The notes beneath the pieces were generated by a model. It was not told the origin of the DNA. It saw only the letters and a list, made by a program, of their open reading frames with translations, and did no database searches. Below, piece after piece: positions 36,468-45,981 of a stretch of 64,000 nucleotides of DNA. Made by a program: the position numbers and the translations under genes. Every line of letters begins with the position of its first letter. Positions within the stretch are counted from its first letter, which is position 1. The stretch comes from Gibbsiella quercinecans (GTDB lineage Bacteria; Pseudomonadota; Gammaproteobacteria; Enterobacterales; Enterobacteriaceae), in NCBI RefSeq assembly GCF_002291425.1, contig NZ_CP014136.1, positions 3,968,001-4,032,000 on the forward strand, read 5' to 3'.

Positions 36468-37379
36468 CTACTCCGTGCCGATCTTGACCCGCTCAACGAG
36501 GAAATCCAGCAAAGCGCGTACCCGCAGCGGCAGGTAGCCCCCCTGGCCGACGAACACCGCGTGGATTTCTTCGATATCGCCGGGGTTGCACGCCTCAAGC
36601 ACCGGCAGCAGCCGGCCGGCGGCGATGTCTTCGCGCACCTGAAACGCCGCCAGACGCGCCAGGCCCAGGCCGCAAAGTGCCAGGCGGTGCAGCGCTTCGC
36701 CGTCGCTGGCCTGCGCATTGCCGCCGATCGGCACGGTGATGTCCTCCCCCTGATAACGCAGCGGCCAGCCGGGTTGGGCGCGCACATAGTTGGCGCCCAG
36801 CAGGTTGTGATGCGCCAATTCATCCGGCGTGGTCGGCATGCCGTTGCGCGCCAGATAATCCGGCGCACCGACGATCATCATGCGCGTCTGGCCGAGTTTG
36901 CGCGCCACCAGGCTGGAGTCTTTGAGCGGGCCGGCGCGCACGGCCACGTCGGTGCGCTGTTCCAGAATATCAATGACCTCATCGGTCAGTACGATATCTA
37001 ACGCCACGTCGGGGTAGCGGGCGAGAAATTCCGGCGCCAGCGGCAACAGAAAATGGTGGCCGAACGGCACGTTAGCATTCACCCGCAGCCGCCCGCGCGG
37101 CGTCGAGTGGGCGCTGGCGCAGCGTTCCGCTTCAGCCAGATCGGCCAGGATGCGCACGCCGCGCTCGTAAAAGGCGCAGCCTTCCGGCGTGAGCTGGAGC
37201 TGGCGGGTCGAGCGGTTCAACAGCCGGGTGCCCAGCCGGCGTTCCAGGCGAGTGATCAGCTTGCTTACGGCGGAGGGCGTCATCCCACAGGCGCGCGCAG
37301 CGGCAGAAAACCCACCCTGTTCAATAACCTGCACAAAAACGTCCAGTTCGCCGGAGCGGTTGATTTCCAGCCGGGCCAT
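36468..37379 (-). CDS. LysR-family transcriptional regulator
   Basis: Protein of 303 residues with GGAGG before the ATG. Helix-turn-helix at residues 10-68 (GGFSAAARACGMTPSAVSKL, ITRLERRLGTRLLNRSTRQL) and a substrate domain of the DsdC/CrgA/PecT-like branch (RVNANVPFGHHFLLPL near 97). Divergent from the secreted SGNH hydrolase (110-bp spacer) and therefore the likely regulator of the hydrolase, the ene-reductase and the MFS exporter that follow. Confidence 0.88.
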   Translation of the reverse strand: MARLEINRSGELDVFVQVIEQGGFSAAARACGMTPSAVSKLITRLERRLGTRLLNRSTRQLQLTPEGCAFYERGVRILADLAEAERCASAHSTPRGRLRVNANVPFGHHFLLPLAPEFLARYPDVALDIVLTDEVIDILEQRTDVAVRAGPLKDSSLVARKLGQTRMMIVGAPDYLARNGMPTTPDELAHHNLLGANYVRAQPGWPLRYQGEDITVPIGGNAQASDGEALHRLALCGLGLARLAAFQVREDIAAGRLLPVLEACNPGDIEEIHAVFVGQGGYLPLRVRALLDFLVERVKIGTE

Positions 37380-37489
37380 CGCAGCCTCCTTATGACTTCA
37401 ATTCATAAATGTTTTTCCTGAAGGCAGTCTAGTCCATTTTCGCCGTTAGGTTCACCCTTTAGCGACACATTGCCATTGAGATCACCAGG

Positions 37490-38764
37490 ATGAAAAACGC
37501 TAAAACCCTATCGGCAGGCATGCTGCTGGCCAGTGCATTCACCGCAGGAGGCGCGGCGGCATCCGCTTCCCATTGGGTGGCCAGTTGGAGCGCCAGCCCC
37601 CAGCCCGTTTGGGATGCGGATTTTCTATTTCCGCGCAATGCGCCCGCGCAACTGCACGATCATACCGTGCGCCAGGTGGTGCGCGTCAGTTTGGGCGGGC
37701 CGCGGATACGCATCGTCTTGTCCAACGCCTACGGCGACCGGCCGCTTTTTTTGGGACAGGCGACGGCCGCCCAGCCGGCGCCCGACGGAGCCATACACGT
37801 TGAGAGCCTGCGTACCATTACCTTTGGCGGCCAGGCGGCGGCGGTGATCCCTCCCGGCGCCGTGCTGCTTAGCGATCCGATCGCACTGCCGGTACCCGCC
37901 TTGGGGCAGGTGGCGGTGAGTCTGTACCTGCCGGCGGTTACCCCCATCAGCACCTTCCACTGGGATGGCCGCCAGACCGGCTGGATTGTACCGGGCGATC
38001 GGGTGATGGCGCCGGCGCTGTCCGGCGGGGAAACCACGACGACGCGGCTGCTGCTGGCCGGGGTTCAGGTCGAGGCGCCCGTAGCGGCGCGCGCGGTGGC
38101 GGTTATTGGCGATTCGATCACCGACGGCGCCGCCGCCAGCCTGGATAACAACGCGCGCTGGCCCGATTTCCTGGCCGCCCGCCTGGCGCCGTATGGCGTA
38201 GCCGTGCTCAACGCCGGTATTTCCGGCGGGCGTTTGTTATCCGACGGCATGGGCGTCAATGCACTGGCGCGCTGGGAGCGTGATGTGCTGGCGCAACCGG
38301 GCGTGCAAAGCGCCATTGTGATGCTGGGGATCAATGATATTGCCTGGCCGGGAACGGCATTCGCGCCGGCCAGCGCGCCCCCCACGCTGGCCGCGTTAAC
38401 CGCGGGGTACCGCCAACTGATTGCGCAGGCGCACAGCCACGGCGTGCGCGTCATCGGCGCCACGCTGACGCCGTTCGAGGGCGCATTGCCCGGCACGCCG
38501 CTGGAGGATTATTACCAGCCGGCCAAGGACGCGCTGCGCCGGCAGGTGAATGACTGGATACGCCACAGCGGCGCGTTCGATGCGGTGATCGACGCCGATG
38601 CCATTCTGCGTGATGGCGCGCACTCCGCCCGCCTGGCGGCCCGTTTCGATTCCGGCGATCGCCTGCACCCGGGTGATGAGGGCAACCGCGCGCTGGCCGC
38701 GGCCGTCGATCTACCGGCTTTGTTACCGGATCTTAAACTGCCGGCCACCACACAGGAGCACTAA
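37490..38764 (+). CDS. Secreted SGNH/GDSL-family hydrolase (esterase)
   Basis: Protein of 424 residues. N-terminal signal peptide, residues 1-26 (KNAKTLSAGMLLASAFTAGG, AAASAS). An N-terminal beta-rich domain is followed by an SGNH hydrolase domain with nucleophile S209 in VIGDSITDG, oxyanion Gly/Asn in NAGISGGRLL and VMLGINDI, and D390/H393 in DRLHPGDEG. Such enzymes deacylate esters in the periplasm or outside the cell. It is followed at 3 bp by the ene-reductase, so it may liberate a compound processed by the cell. Natural ester unknown. Confidence 0.87.
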   Translation: MKNAKTLSAGMLLASAFTAGGAAASASHWVASWSASPQPVWDADFLFPRNAPAQLHDHTVRQVVRVSLGGPRIRIVLSNAYGDRPLFLGQATAAQPAPDGAIHVESLRTITFGGQAAAVIPPGAVLLSDPIALPVPALGQVAVSLYLPAVTPISTFHWDGRQTGWIVPGDRVMAPALSGGETTTTRLLLAGVQVEAPVAARAVAVIGDSITDGAAASLDNNARWPDFLAARLAPYGVAVLNAGISGGRLLSDGMGVNALARWERDVLAQPGVQSAIVMLGINDIAWPGTAFAPASAPPTLAALTAGYRQLIAQAHSHGVRVIGATLTPFEGALPGTPLEDYYQPAKDALRRQVNDWIRHSGAFDAVIDADAILRDGAHSARLAARFDSGDRLHPGDEGNRALAAAVDLPALLPDLKLPATTQEH

Positions 38765-38767
38765 CCT

Positions 38768-39889
38768 ATGCTTTTTACCCCTTATCAAATGGGCGATCTG
38801 ACGTTGCCCAACCGTATCGTGATGCCGCCGATGACCCGTTCTCGCGCCGGCGCCGCTAACGTACCAACGGCCCTGATGGCCGAATATTACGCGCAGCGCG
38901 CCTCGGCTGGATTGATCGTCAGTGAAGGCACGCAAATCAGTCAGCAGGGGCAAGGCTATGCCTGGACGCCTGGCATCCACAGCCCCGAACAGGTTGCCGG
39001 CTGGCGCGGCGTAACCACCGCGGTGCACGCCGCCGGCGGACGCATCTTCGCACAGCTTTGGCATGTCGGCCGTGTTTCCCATACGTCATTGCAGCCCGCA
39101 GGGGCGGCGCCGGTGTCCTCTTCGCCGCTGCGGGCCGAGGGCGTGAGCGTATTTATCGATCCCGACGGTAAAGGGCCGCTGGCCGGCATGGGCGAAAAGG
39201 TACCGCACTCGGCGCCGCGTGCGCTGAAAATAACGGAAATCGCCGGCATCGTGCGTGATTATGCCGATGCCGCGCGTAATGCGCTGGCGGCCGGCTTCGA
39301 CGGCGTAGAGCTGCACGCCGCCAACGGCTACCTGATCAACCAGTTCATTGACTCCCAGGCCAACGCCCGGCGCGATGAATACGGCGGCAGCCTGGGCAAC
39401 CGCCTGCGATTCCTGCGCGAAGTGGTTGAGGCGGTCGCTGCCGTCACCGGCCCGGAGCGGCTCGGTGTCCGGCTTGCGCCATTAACCACCCTGCAGGGCG
39501 CGGTGGACGATACGCCGCAGGCGACCTATCTGGCCGCCGCCCGTCTGCTTGGCGAACGTCATGTCGCCTACCTGCACATCGCCGAGGCGGATTGGGAGGA
39601 TGCCCCCGAGATGCCAGCAGCGTTCAAAGAAGCGCTGCGGCTGATCTATGGCGGGACGCTGATTTATGCCGGCAAGTACACGCTGGCGCGCGCCGAGGCG
39701 GCGTTGCGACACGGCTGGGCCGATTTGATCGGCTTTGGGCGGCCGTTTATCGCTAACCCGGATTTGCCCGCGCGCCTGCGCCTGGGGCTGCCGTTGAACC
39801 TGCCGGATGCCGATCGCTTTTTCGGCGGTGCGGCGGCAGGCTATACCGATTATCCGTTCGCCACGCAGGAGGGGCCGCATGCGTCGTAA
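38768..39889 (+). CDS. Alkene reductase, Old Yellow Enzyme family (NemA-like)
   Basis: Protein of 373 residues with AGGAG upstream. FMN-dependent TIM barrel: LPNRIVMPPMTRSRA near residue 17, AQLWHVGRVSH near 98, the substrate-binding HAANGYLINQFIDSQANARR starting near 182, and DLIGFGRPFIANPDLP near 320. It reduces C=C bonds next to carbonyl or nitro groups using NADPH. It overlaps the MFS start by 11 bp. Electrophile detoxification together with the exporter, or modification of an ester-derived enone, are both possible. Confidence 0.9.
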   Translation: MLFTPYQMGDLTLPNRIVMPPMTRSRAGAANVPTALMAEYYAQRASAGLIVSEGTQISQQGQGYAWTPGIHSPEQVAGWRGVTTAVHAAGGRIFAQLWHVGRVSHTSLQPAGAAPVSSSPLRAEGVSVFIDPDGKGPLAGMGEKVPHSAPRALKITEIAGIVRDYADAARNALAAGFDGVELHAANGYLINQFIDSQANARRDEYGGSLGNRLRFLREVVEAVAAVTGPERLGVRLAPLTTLQGAVDDTPQATYLAAARLLGERHVAYLHIAEADWEDAPEMPAAFKEALRLIYGGTLIYAGKYTLARAEAALRHGWADLIGFGRPFIANPDLPARLRLGLPLNLPDADRFFGGAAAGYTDYPFATQEGPHAS

Positions 39890-41075
39890 AGATCATACCC
39901 ACCCCGGCATCTATGCGCTGGCCATTGGGGCGTTTGCGATTGGCGTCGCGGAGTTCATCGTGGTCGGCGTACTGCCGGCCATCGCCGCAGAATTCAGCGT
40001 GCCGCTGGCCAGCGCGGGTGGGCTGGTGGGGCTATACGCCTTCGCATTGGCGATCGGCACGCCGCTGGTGGTGCTGGCGCTGGCGCGTTTGCCGCGTAAA
40101 ACGGTGCTGCTGGGGTTGGTGGCGCTGTTTCTGGCGGGCAACCTGCTGTCGGCGTTGTCTGCCAGCTACCCGATGCTGTTGGCCGGGCGTAGCATCACCG
40201 CGGTGGCGCACGGCAGTTTCTTTGCGATCGGCGCCACCATCGCCGCGCGCTTGGCGCCGGAAGGGCAGGCCAGCCGGGCGATTGCGGTGATGTTTGCCGG
40301 GTTGAATCTGGCGATGGTGGTTGGCGTGCCGCTGGGGAGTTTTATCGGCAACAGTTTTGGCTGGCGCTTGCCGTTTTTCGCCGTGGCGCTGTTGGCCGGG
40401 CTGGCTTGGTTGGCGGCGGCGCGCTGGGTGCCGAACTTGCCCACCCTGGCCGCCGCGCGGGGAAGGGAGCAGTTGGCCGCGTTACGCCAGCCGGCGGTGC
40501 TGGCGATGATGAGCATCACCGCATTGGGGTTTGGCGCCAGCTTTGCCGCTTTCACCTTTATCACGCCGATTCTGGTCGATATCAGCGGGTTTTCGCTGCA
40601 TAGCGCCAGCCTGCTGCTGGTGGTGTTTGGCGCGGCAACGCTGGTGGGCAATCTGCTGGGCGGGCGGCTGGCGGCAAGCCTGGGCTGGCCGCTGGCGCTG
40701 CGGCGTATGTTTGCCGGGCTGCTGGTGGTCTTCGCGGCGTTGGCGTTATTGATGACCAGCAAGACGGCGATGGTGCCGCTGTTGTTTATCTGGGGCGTAT
40801 TCGCCTTCGGCATGTCGCCGGGGTTCCAGACCGGGATGTTGGATACCGCCGAACGCTGGGCGCCGCGGGCGGTGGATTTTGCTTCGGCGCTGAATATCTC
40901 GGCCTTCAATTTGGGCATTACCCTTGGCCAGGCCTGCGGCAGCACCTTGGTGGCGCAGGGGCAGTTGGCCCACACCCCCTGGGCCGGGTTTGCGCTGGCG
41001 TTGTTGGCTCAGCTTCCCTTGCTGTGGCTGGCACGCCGGCATCGCTGCCATGTGGGTAGGGCCGGTTGCCGGTAA
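39879..41075 (+). CDS. MFS transporter, DHA1 family (AraJ/NepI-like exporter)
   Basis: 398 residues from the ATG at 39879, which has CAGGAGGGG upstream and overlaps the ene-reductase by 11 bp; upstream in-frame ATG 39807 lies deep inside that gene. Twelve membrane spans; first helix ALAIGAFAIGVAEFIVVGVLP, the DHA1 signature of sugar/purine/drug exporters, and a helix 2-3 linker ALARLPRKTVLLG. Probably exports a compound related to the hydrolase/ene-reductase pathway or confers resistance to it. Confidence 0.87.
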   Translation: MRRKDHTHPGIYALAIGAFAIGVAEFIVVGVLPAIAAEFSVPLASAGGLVGLYAFALAIGTPLVVLALARLPRKTVLLGLVALFLAGNLLSALSASYPMLLAGRSITAVAHGSFFAIGATIAARLAPEGQASRAIAVMFAGLNLAMVVGVPLGSFIGNSFGWRLPFFAVALLAGLAWLAAARWVPNLPTLAAARGREQLAALRQPAVLAMMSITALGFGASFAAFTFITPILVDISGFSLHSASLLLVVFGAATLVGNLLGGRLAASLGWPLALRRMFAGLLVVFAALALLMTSKTAMVPLLFIWGVFAFGMSPGFQTGMLDTAERWAPRAVDFASALNISAFNLGITLGQACGSTLVAQGQLAHTPWAGFALALLAQLPLLWLARRHRCHVGRAGCR

Positions 41076-41086
41076 ACGGGAAGGCG

Positions 41087-41114
41087 GGCGGCGCGTCGGC
41101 GCCGCCTATTAACT
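41087..41114 (+). terminator. Terminator-like hairpin after the MFS exporter gene
   Basis: GGCGGCGC-GTCG-GCGCCGCC (41087-41106), a perfect 8-bp stem, followed by TATTAACTTTT. It ends the LysR-controlled operon and precedes the ABC operon promoter. Confidence 0.55.
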
Positions 41115-41171
41115 TTTACGGCGTTGTAATCTGGGTGACATTTTTCCTCTCTAGGCTGGTGCTCATTGAAA

Positions 41172-41185
41172 TGCACGCGCGTGCA
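41172..41185. promoter_or_regulatory. Putative LacI-type operator of the plus-strand ABC operon
   Basis: TGCACGCGCGTGCA, a perfect 14-bp palindrome about 40 bp before the binding-protein start. Read on either strand it has the form TGCAC-N4-GTGCA, the same arms as the palindrome in front of the opposing ABC operon (53663-53678). One or both of the LacI proteins encoded between the operons are the likely binders. Confidence 0.55.
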
Positions 41186-41222
41186 AAAAGACGCATTAAT
41201 GAGCAATGTTGAGGAGATATCC

Positions 41223-42443
41223 ATGTTCCAACGCACCATCCTTGCCGCTACGCTGCTGGCCACCACGTTTGGCGCTCTGGCGAGCGAACTGGTTATTGCC
41301 GGCCGCGATAGCAGCTATGGCGAAGCGCTGCAGTACGTCGTGGACGCCTACCAAAAAGCCCACCCGGAAACCAAAATCACCCTGGTGAAGCGCCCGAATA
41401 AGGGCCTTTACGAGAACATCGCGCTGTCTATGCGTGAAAAGACCGGTAATTACGATGTCATTCAAATGGATGATGCCTGGGCGCCGGAGTTTTTCAGCAA
41501 CCACTGGCTGGCGCCGTTGGCCAACGATGTGGCAGACAGCGATTTCATTACGGCGCCGTTTGATATTGGCCGTTATCCCGATGCCAACGGCGCGATCTAC
41601 GCATTGCCGATGGTGGGCAACGTCGCCATGTTCGCCTGGAACCGCGCGGAGTTTGAAAAATACCACCTCTCACAGCCGAAAACCTGGCGTGATGTTCTCA
41701 ACGCTGCGCAGGTGATTAATCAGCATTCAGAGATGAAGGGCGTGGTGTTCCGCGGCGTGAAGGGCAACCCGATCGTCACCGGGTTCCTGCCGATTCTGTG
41801 GGGCTATGGTGGCGACGTGGTGGATCAACATGGCAAGGCTACGCTGGATTCGCCGCAGGCGAAGCAGGCGCTGGAAACGTTCCTGACCATGAAACAGTAC
41901 GCGGCGCACGGCGTGGATGTTTATAACGCCGATGAAGTGCGCGACGCGTTGCAAAAAGGCCGCGCCGCCATGGCGATCGAAGTGTGGCCGGCCTGGGTGC
42001 CGAATTTGGATAACCCGGAAGTGTCGAAAGTCGTCGGCGAGATGGAAATCATGGCGCCGCCGGCGGAAGTCGGTAAACCGTCGCCGATGCTGGGGCTTTG
42101 GCAATTGGCGATCCCAGCGGATGCGAAAAACAAAACCGATGCGGCGGCTTTTCTCACCTTCGCCACCAGCGCCGATATGCAGAAAACGCTGGCGTTGAGC
42201 TACGGCATGCCGCCAACGCGCGCCAGCGTTTATGCCGACAAAGACGTGGTGGCGAAATACCGCTGGTATCCGCAGCAGGCCGAAGCGTTGAAAATCGGCA
42301 AGGCGCGCCCGCGCATTCAGAACTGGGCCGAGGTTGAAAGCATCCTGGGCGATTACCTGCAAATGGCCATGATGGGCCAGATGAGTGCCGAACAGGCGCT
42401 GCAGCAGGCCCAGCGCAGCATTAGCCGCATCATCAAAATGTAA
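41223..42443 (+). CDS. ABC transporter periplasmic substrate-binding protein (CUT1/COG1653 family)
   Basis: 406 residues from ATG 41223, which has GAGGAG upstream; the longer frame from 41166 would begin inside the operator. Signal peptide at residues 1-20 (FQRTILAATLLATTFGALAS). The mature protein has the family pattern of extracellular sugar-binding proteins: YDVIQMDDAWAPEF near residue 82 and MAIEVWPAWVP near 258. CUT1 systems carry oligosaccharides, polyols or glycerol phosphates. The hydrolase encoded at the end of the operon suggests a phosphorylated or esterified polyol, but this cannot be read from the binding protein. Confidence 0.88.
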   Translation: MFQRTILAATLLATTFGALASELVIAGRDSSYGEALQYVVDAYQKAHPETKITLVKRPNKGLYENIALSMREKTGNYDVIQMDDAWAPEFFSNHWLAPLANDVADSDFITAPFDIGRYPDANGAIYALPMVGNVAMFAWNRAEFEKYHLSQPKTWRDVLNAAQVINQHSEMKGVVFRGVKGNPIVTGFLPILWGYGGDVVDQHGKATLDSPQAKQALETFLTMKQYAAHGVDVYNADEVRDALQKGRAAMAIEVWPAWVPNLDNPEVSKVVGEMEIMAPPAEVGKPSPMLGLWQLAIPADAKNKTDAAAFLTFATSADMQKTLALSYGMPPTRASVYADKDVVAKYRWYPQQAEALKIGKARPRIQNWAEVESILGDYLQMAMMGQMSAEQALQQAQRSISRIIKM

Positions 42444-42453
42444 TTGGCTCAAC

Positions 42454-42477
42454 GGCGCTGGCGTTAACGCCAGCGCC
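42454..42477 (+). promoter_or_regulatory. Perfect 24-bp palindrome between binding protein and permease
   Basis: GGCGCTGGCG-TTAA-CGCCAGCGCC lies 10 bp after the binding-protein stop. Stem-loops at this place in ABC operons (as between malE and malF) protect the upstream message and lower downstream expression, so the binding protein is made in excess. No U-run, so not a full terminator. Confidence 0.6.
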
Positions 42478-42492
42478 AATTCGGATTGATTT

Positions 42493-43362
42493 ATGTTTTC
42501 TGAAAATCGTAAACAATGCCTTGTTCTGCTGTTGCCCGCCCTGGCGATTCTGGGATTATTAACGGCGTACCCTATCGTCAGCGTGATTTATCACGCCTTC
42601 GGCGAAGTCGATCGCGCAAACAACCACTATCAGTTTGTCGGGTTGGCTAACTTCCGCACCCTGTTCGATGACTTTTTCTTTGTCGACGCGATTAAAAATA
42701 CCCTGGTGTTTACCGTGGTGGCTTCGGTAGCGCAGGTGGTGCTCGGCCTTGGCATTGCGCTGCTGTTTCACCGCCGTTTTCCCGGGCGCCGCCTGGCCCT
42801 GCCGCTGTTTATCTACCCGATGATGATCTCGACCATGGTGTGCTCGGCAATTTGGCGTGCCTGGTTCCATTACGATTACGGCTTGCTGAACACGGTGTTG
42901 ACCGCGCTGGGCCTGCCGGCGCAAGAATGGTTGTTTAACCCTCATCTGGCGCTGTACGCCATTGCGCTGGTGGATACCTGGCAATGGACGCCGATGGCGT
43001 TTCTGATCGTGCTGGCCGGCCTGCAATCCATCCCGAAAGACATCAGCGAAGCCGCGCTGGTTGATGGCGCCAAAGGCTGGCGCGCCTTTGTCTACATCAC
43101 CCTGCCGCAGATTAAAAACCAGGTGATATTGGCGTTTTTGCTGCGTGCGATCGATACCTTCAAGCTGTTTGACAAGGTGTACGTGATGACCGGCGGCGGG
43201 CCGGGCAACGCCACTGAAACGCTGTCGATGTTTGTCTATAAATATGGCTTCCGCTTTTTTGATCTGGGGATGGCGAGCAGCTCGGCGCTGGTCATGCTGG
43301 CGATCTCGCTGGCGATGACGCTGTTTTATGCCCGCAAAGTGATGAAGGGGAGCACACGATGA
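42493..43362 (+). CDS. ABC transporter permease (MalF/UgpA type)
   Basis: Protein of 289 residues with six predicted membrane helices. The cytoplasmic EAA loop that docks on the ATPase is EAALVDGAKGWRAFVYITLP near residue 190. It forms a heterodimeric channel with the next permease, whose start overlaps its stop by four bases. Second gene of the plus-strand ABC operon. Confidence 0.9.
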   Translation: MFSENRKQCLVLLLPALAILGLLTAYPIVSVIYHAFGEVDRANNHYQFVGLANFRTLFDDFFFVDAIKNTLVFTVVASVAQVVLGLGIALLFHRRFPGRRLALPLFIYPMMISTMVCSAIWRAWFHYDYGLLNTVLTALGLPAQEWLFNPHLALYAIALVDTWQWTPMAFLIVLAGLQSIPKDISEAALVDGAKGWRAFVYITLPQIKNQVILAFLLRAIDTFKLFDKVYVMTGGGPGNATETLSMFVYKYGFRFFDLGMASSSALVMLAISLAMTLFYARKVMKGSTR

Positions 43363-44171
43363 AAGCGTATCTTCACCCGCTGTGGGTTTGGCTGATCGTC
43401 GTGCTGTTTATCCTGCCGATCGTCTGGATGTTCGGCACGGCCTTCAAGCCGCCGGGCGAAATCCTCAACGCCGGCGCCAATCTGCTGCCGCGGCAGATCA
43501 GCTTCGCATCCTTCAAGGCGATCTGGCAGGGGGATTTGCCGATGCTGGTCGGCAATACGCTGTTTGTCTCGCTGGCTTCCACCGCCGTATCGGTGATGGC
43601 CGGCGTGCTGGCGGCCTATGCGCTGGTGCGTTATCGCTTCCCGGCCCGCCTGGATATGCTGTTTTTACTGGCGGTGCTGGTAATCAAAATGATGCCGCCG
43701 ATCGTGGTGGCAATCCCGCTCTATTCGTTGATGAACCAACTGGGGCTGCTGGATACCCGGCTCGGGCTGGTGCTGGTCTATCAGGTTTATACCCTGCCGT
43801 TTTGTATCTGGATGCTGCTGGGCTTCGTGCGTGACATCCCGGCCGAAATTGAAGAGGCCGCGGCGATGGATGGTGCGCGCCTGAGCAAACGCCTGGCGCT
43901 GATCGTGCTGCCGCTGTGCGCGCCGGGCCTGGTTGCCACCGCGATTTTCGCCATGATCCTCGGCTGGAATGAGTTTCTTTTCTCGCTGCTGTTTCTGCAT
44001 AGCCCGGATAAGCTCACCTTGCCGCTGTTTATTTCCAATTTTGTTACCGAAGACGGTACCGTCTGGGGCCAGTTGATGGCGACCGGCATCGTCTCATCCC
44101 TGCCGATGCTGGCGCTGGCCAGCTACATGCAGCGCTACCTGCTGCGCGGTTTTTCGATGGGGCTGAAATAG
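43359..44171 (+). CDS. ABC transporter permease (MalG/UgpE type)
   Basis: Protein of 270 residues, six membrane helices, ATG overlapping the previous stop. EAA loop EEAAAMDGARLSKRLALIVLP near residue 165. The short periplasmic N-terminal loop and the TFVTEDGTVWG-like segment near residue 230 are as in MalG-type proteins. Partner of the permease at 42493. Confidence 0.9.
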   Translation: MKAYLHPLWVWLIVVLFILPIVWMFGTAFKPPGEILNAGANLLPRQISFASFKAIWQGDLPMLVGNTLFVSLASTAVSVMAGVLAAYALVRYRFPARLDMLFLLAVLVIKMMPPIVVAIPLYSLMNQLGLLDTRLGLVLVYQVYTLPFCIWMLLGFVRDIPAEIEEAAAMDGARLSKRLALIVLPLCAPGLVATAIFAMILGWNEFLFSLLFLHSPDKLTLPLFISNFVTEDGTVWGQLMATGIVSSLPMLALASYMQRYLLRGFSMGLK

Positions 44172-44180
44172 GACATCACC

Positions 44181-45218
44181 ATGAAAAAGCTTGAGCTTAA
44201 AAACATTCAAAAAGCCTATGGCCAGCAACGCGTTATTCCCCATGTGGACCTGACCGTGGAAGACGGGGAGTTCGTAGTGTTCGTTGGCCCTTCCGGCTGC
44301 GGTAAATCCACCCTGTTGCGGATGATCGCCGGCCTGGAGACCGTCACTCAGGGCGAGATCCTGTTGAACGGCAAGGCGCTGAACGGCGTGCATCCGTCGG
44401 AGCGTGAAGTCGCGATGGTGTTTCAGTCCTATGCGCTTTATCCGCACATGTCGGTTGAGAAAAACATGGGGTTCCCGCTAAAAATGGCCGGCATCGCCAA
44501 AGCGGCGATCGCACAGAGCGTGCGGCAGACGGCAGAAAACTTACAGCTGACCCCGCTGTTAAACCGCCTGCCGGGCGAACTGTCGGGCGGCCAGCGGCAG
44601 CGGGTCGCCATCGGCCGGGCGATCGTCCGCCGCCCGCAGTTGTTTTTGTTTGATGAGCCGCTGTCGAACCTGGATGCCAAGCTGCGCAGCGAAATGCGCA
44701 CCTATTTGAAACAGCTGCATCAGCAAATGAAGGCCACCATGATTTATGTTACGCATGATCAGGTTGAGGCCATGACGCTGGCCGATAAAATCGTGGTGCT
44801 CAATCAGGGGCGGATCGAGCAAACTGGCTCGCCCGAAGCGCTTTACCAGCAGCCGGCCAACCAGTTCGTCGCCGCCTTTATCGGCTCGCCGGTGATGAAC
44901 TTTCTCGATGCCCACCTGTTTACTACCCTGATTAACGGCGCGGCGATGGAAAACGTCGCCACCGTTGGCGTGCGGCCGAACCATGTGGTGATTGACGCCG
45001 CGCGCCCGGACTGTGAAATGACGATTAGCGTGGTGGAACCGCTGGGCCATGCGCGTTTGTATTATGGCCAGCTGCAAGGCCAGCCATTTATCGTCGAGAG
45101 CACGGCCGATTATCAAACCGGTGACCGTTTGCCGCTGCGGCTGGCGGATTCCCTGTTGCATTATTTCGACGCCGCGCAACGGCGCGTTGTGCCCGCAGAG
45201 GTGACGCATGCCGCGTGA
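44181..45218 (+). CDS. ABC transporter ATP-binding protein (MalK/UgpC type)
   Basis: Protein of 345 residues. Walker A GPSGCGKST near residue 37, Q-loop FQSYALYP near 83, signature LSGGQRQRVAIGRAI near 134, Walker B LFLFDEPLSNLD near 154, H-loop THDQ near 192, then a C-terminal OB-fold (TOBE) domain at about 235-345 where regulation usually occurs. It powers the CUT1 importer. It overlaps the downstream hydrolase by 11 bp, which ties that hydrolase to the transporter. Confidence 0.92.
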   Translation: MKKLELKNIQKAYGQQRVIPHVDLTVEDGEFVVFVGPSGCGKSTLLRMIAGLETVTQGEILLNGKALNGVHPSEREVAMVFQSYALYPHMSVEKNMGFPLKMAGIAKAAIAQSVRQTAENLQLTPLLNRLPGELSGGQRQRVAIGRAIVRRPQLFLFDEPLSNLDAKLRSEMRTYLKQLHQQMKATMIYVTHDQVEAMTLADKIVVLNQGRIEQTGSPEALYQQPANQFVAAFIGSPVMNFLDAHLFTTLINGAAMENVATVGVRPNHVVIDAARPDCEMTISVVEPLGHARLYYGQLQGQPFIVESTADYQTGDRLPLRLADSLLHYFDAAQRRVVPAEVTHAA

Positions 45219-45972
45219 TTTTCAACTTGAGGTGATAGGTTGCGGCAATGCTTATGACGGGGAACATACCAACGCCAGCGTGCTGGTAACGGAGGGCGGC
45301 TATCAGTTGCTGATTGACTGTGGGCCAACCGTGCCGGCGGCGCTATTCGCCCAGGGGCGCGATCCGCATGGGATTGATGCCGTTTATCTTACGCATGCCC
45401 ACCCGGACCACTGCCTGGGCCTGACGGCGCTGCTGAACTGGATGGCGGCCAATGGCCGGCGGCGGCCGCTGGCGCTGATCGCCCAACGTGCGCAGTGGCG
45501 CGTGATCGCGCCGCTGATTGATTACGCATTTTGGCCGCAGGCCGCCGGCGGGTTTGCGCTCGTGCAGCAAGACAGCGAAACCGTAGCTTCGCTCGGCCCG
45601 TGGGCGTTGCAGACCTCGCTGACCCGCCATGCGGTACCGAACCGCAGCCTGCACGTAACCACCGCCGGCGGGCACCAGCTGTTTTACTCCGGTGACGGAT
45701 TATTGTCGCCGGCGGGCGAACGGTTGGCGGCGCAAAGCGACTGGGTATTTTTAGAGTGTGAAGTGCTGGAACATCACCCCAGCCACGGCTCATGGCAGGC
45801 TATCGCCCCGTTGGCGCGCAAGCCGGGCAGCCAGTGGCGCTTGTACCATATCAGCCCGCACTGCCGCCCAGAGCTACGCGCCCGTACCGCAGGCATCGCC
45901 GGGCTGGCGTTGGCGCAAGAGGGGGAAACGCTGGCCGTCGCGGATATCGGCGCCCGCAGCGCCCGTGCATAA
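45208..45972 (+). CDS. Metallo-beta-lactamase-fold hydrolase (phosphodiesterase-like)
   Basis: Protein of 254 residues, cytoplasmic. Zinc motif HAHPDH (H63, H65, D67, H68) preceded by LIDCGP near residue 35, then metal-ligand candidates in TRHAVPNRS (near 141) and YSGDG (near 156), and a late His in HISPHC near 215. The layout matches the PhnP/RNase Z-like branch, whose members often cut phosphodiesters. Its start lies inside the ATPase gene, so it most likely acts on the imported compound. Substrate not known; an ester or lactone is an alternative. Confidence 0.8.
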   Translation: MPRDFQLEVIGCGNAYDGEHTNASVLVTEGGYQLLIDCGPTVPAALFAQGRDPHGIDAVYLTHAHPDHCLGLTALLNWMAANGRRRPLALIAQRAQWRVIAPLIDYAFWPQAAGGFALVQQDSETVASLGPWALQTSLTRHAVPNRSLHVTTAGGHQLFYSGDGLLSPAGERLAAQSDWVFLECEVLEHHPSHGSWQAIAPLARKPGSQWRLYHISPHCRPELRARTAGIAGLALAQEGETLAVADIGARSARA

Positions 45973-45981
45973 GGAACGGCC

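Noticed and set aside
40166-40975. Open frame of 269 codons on the minus strand
   Set aside because: Antisense to the MFS exporter; low-complexity Ala/Asn/Pro translation.
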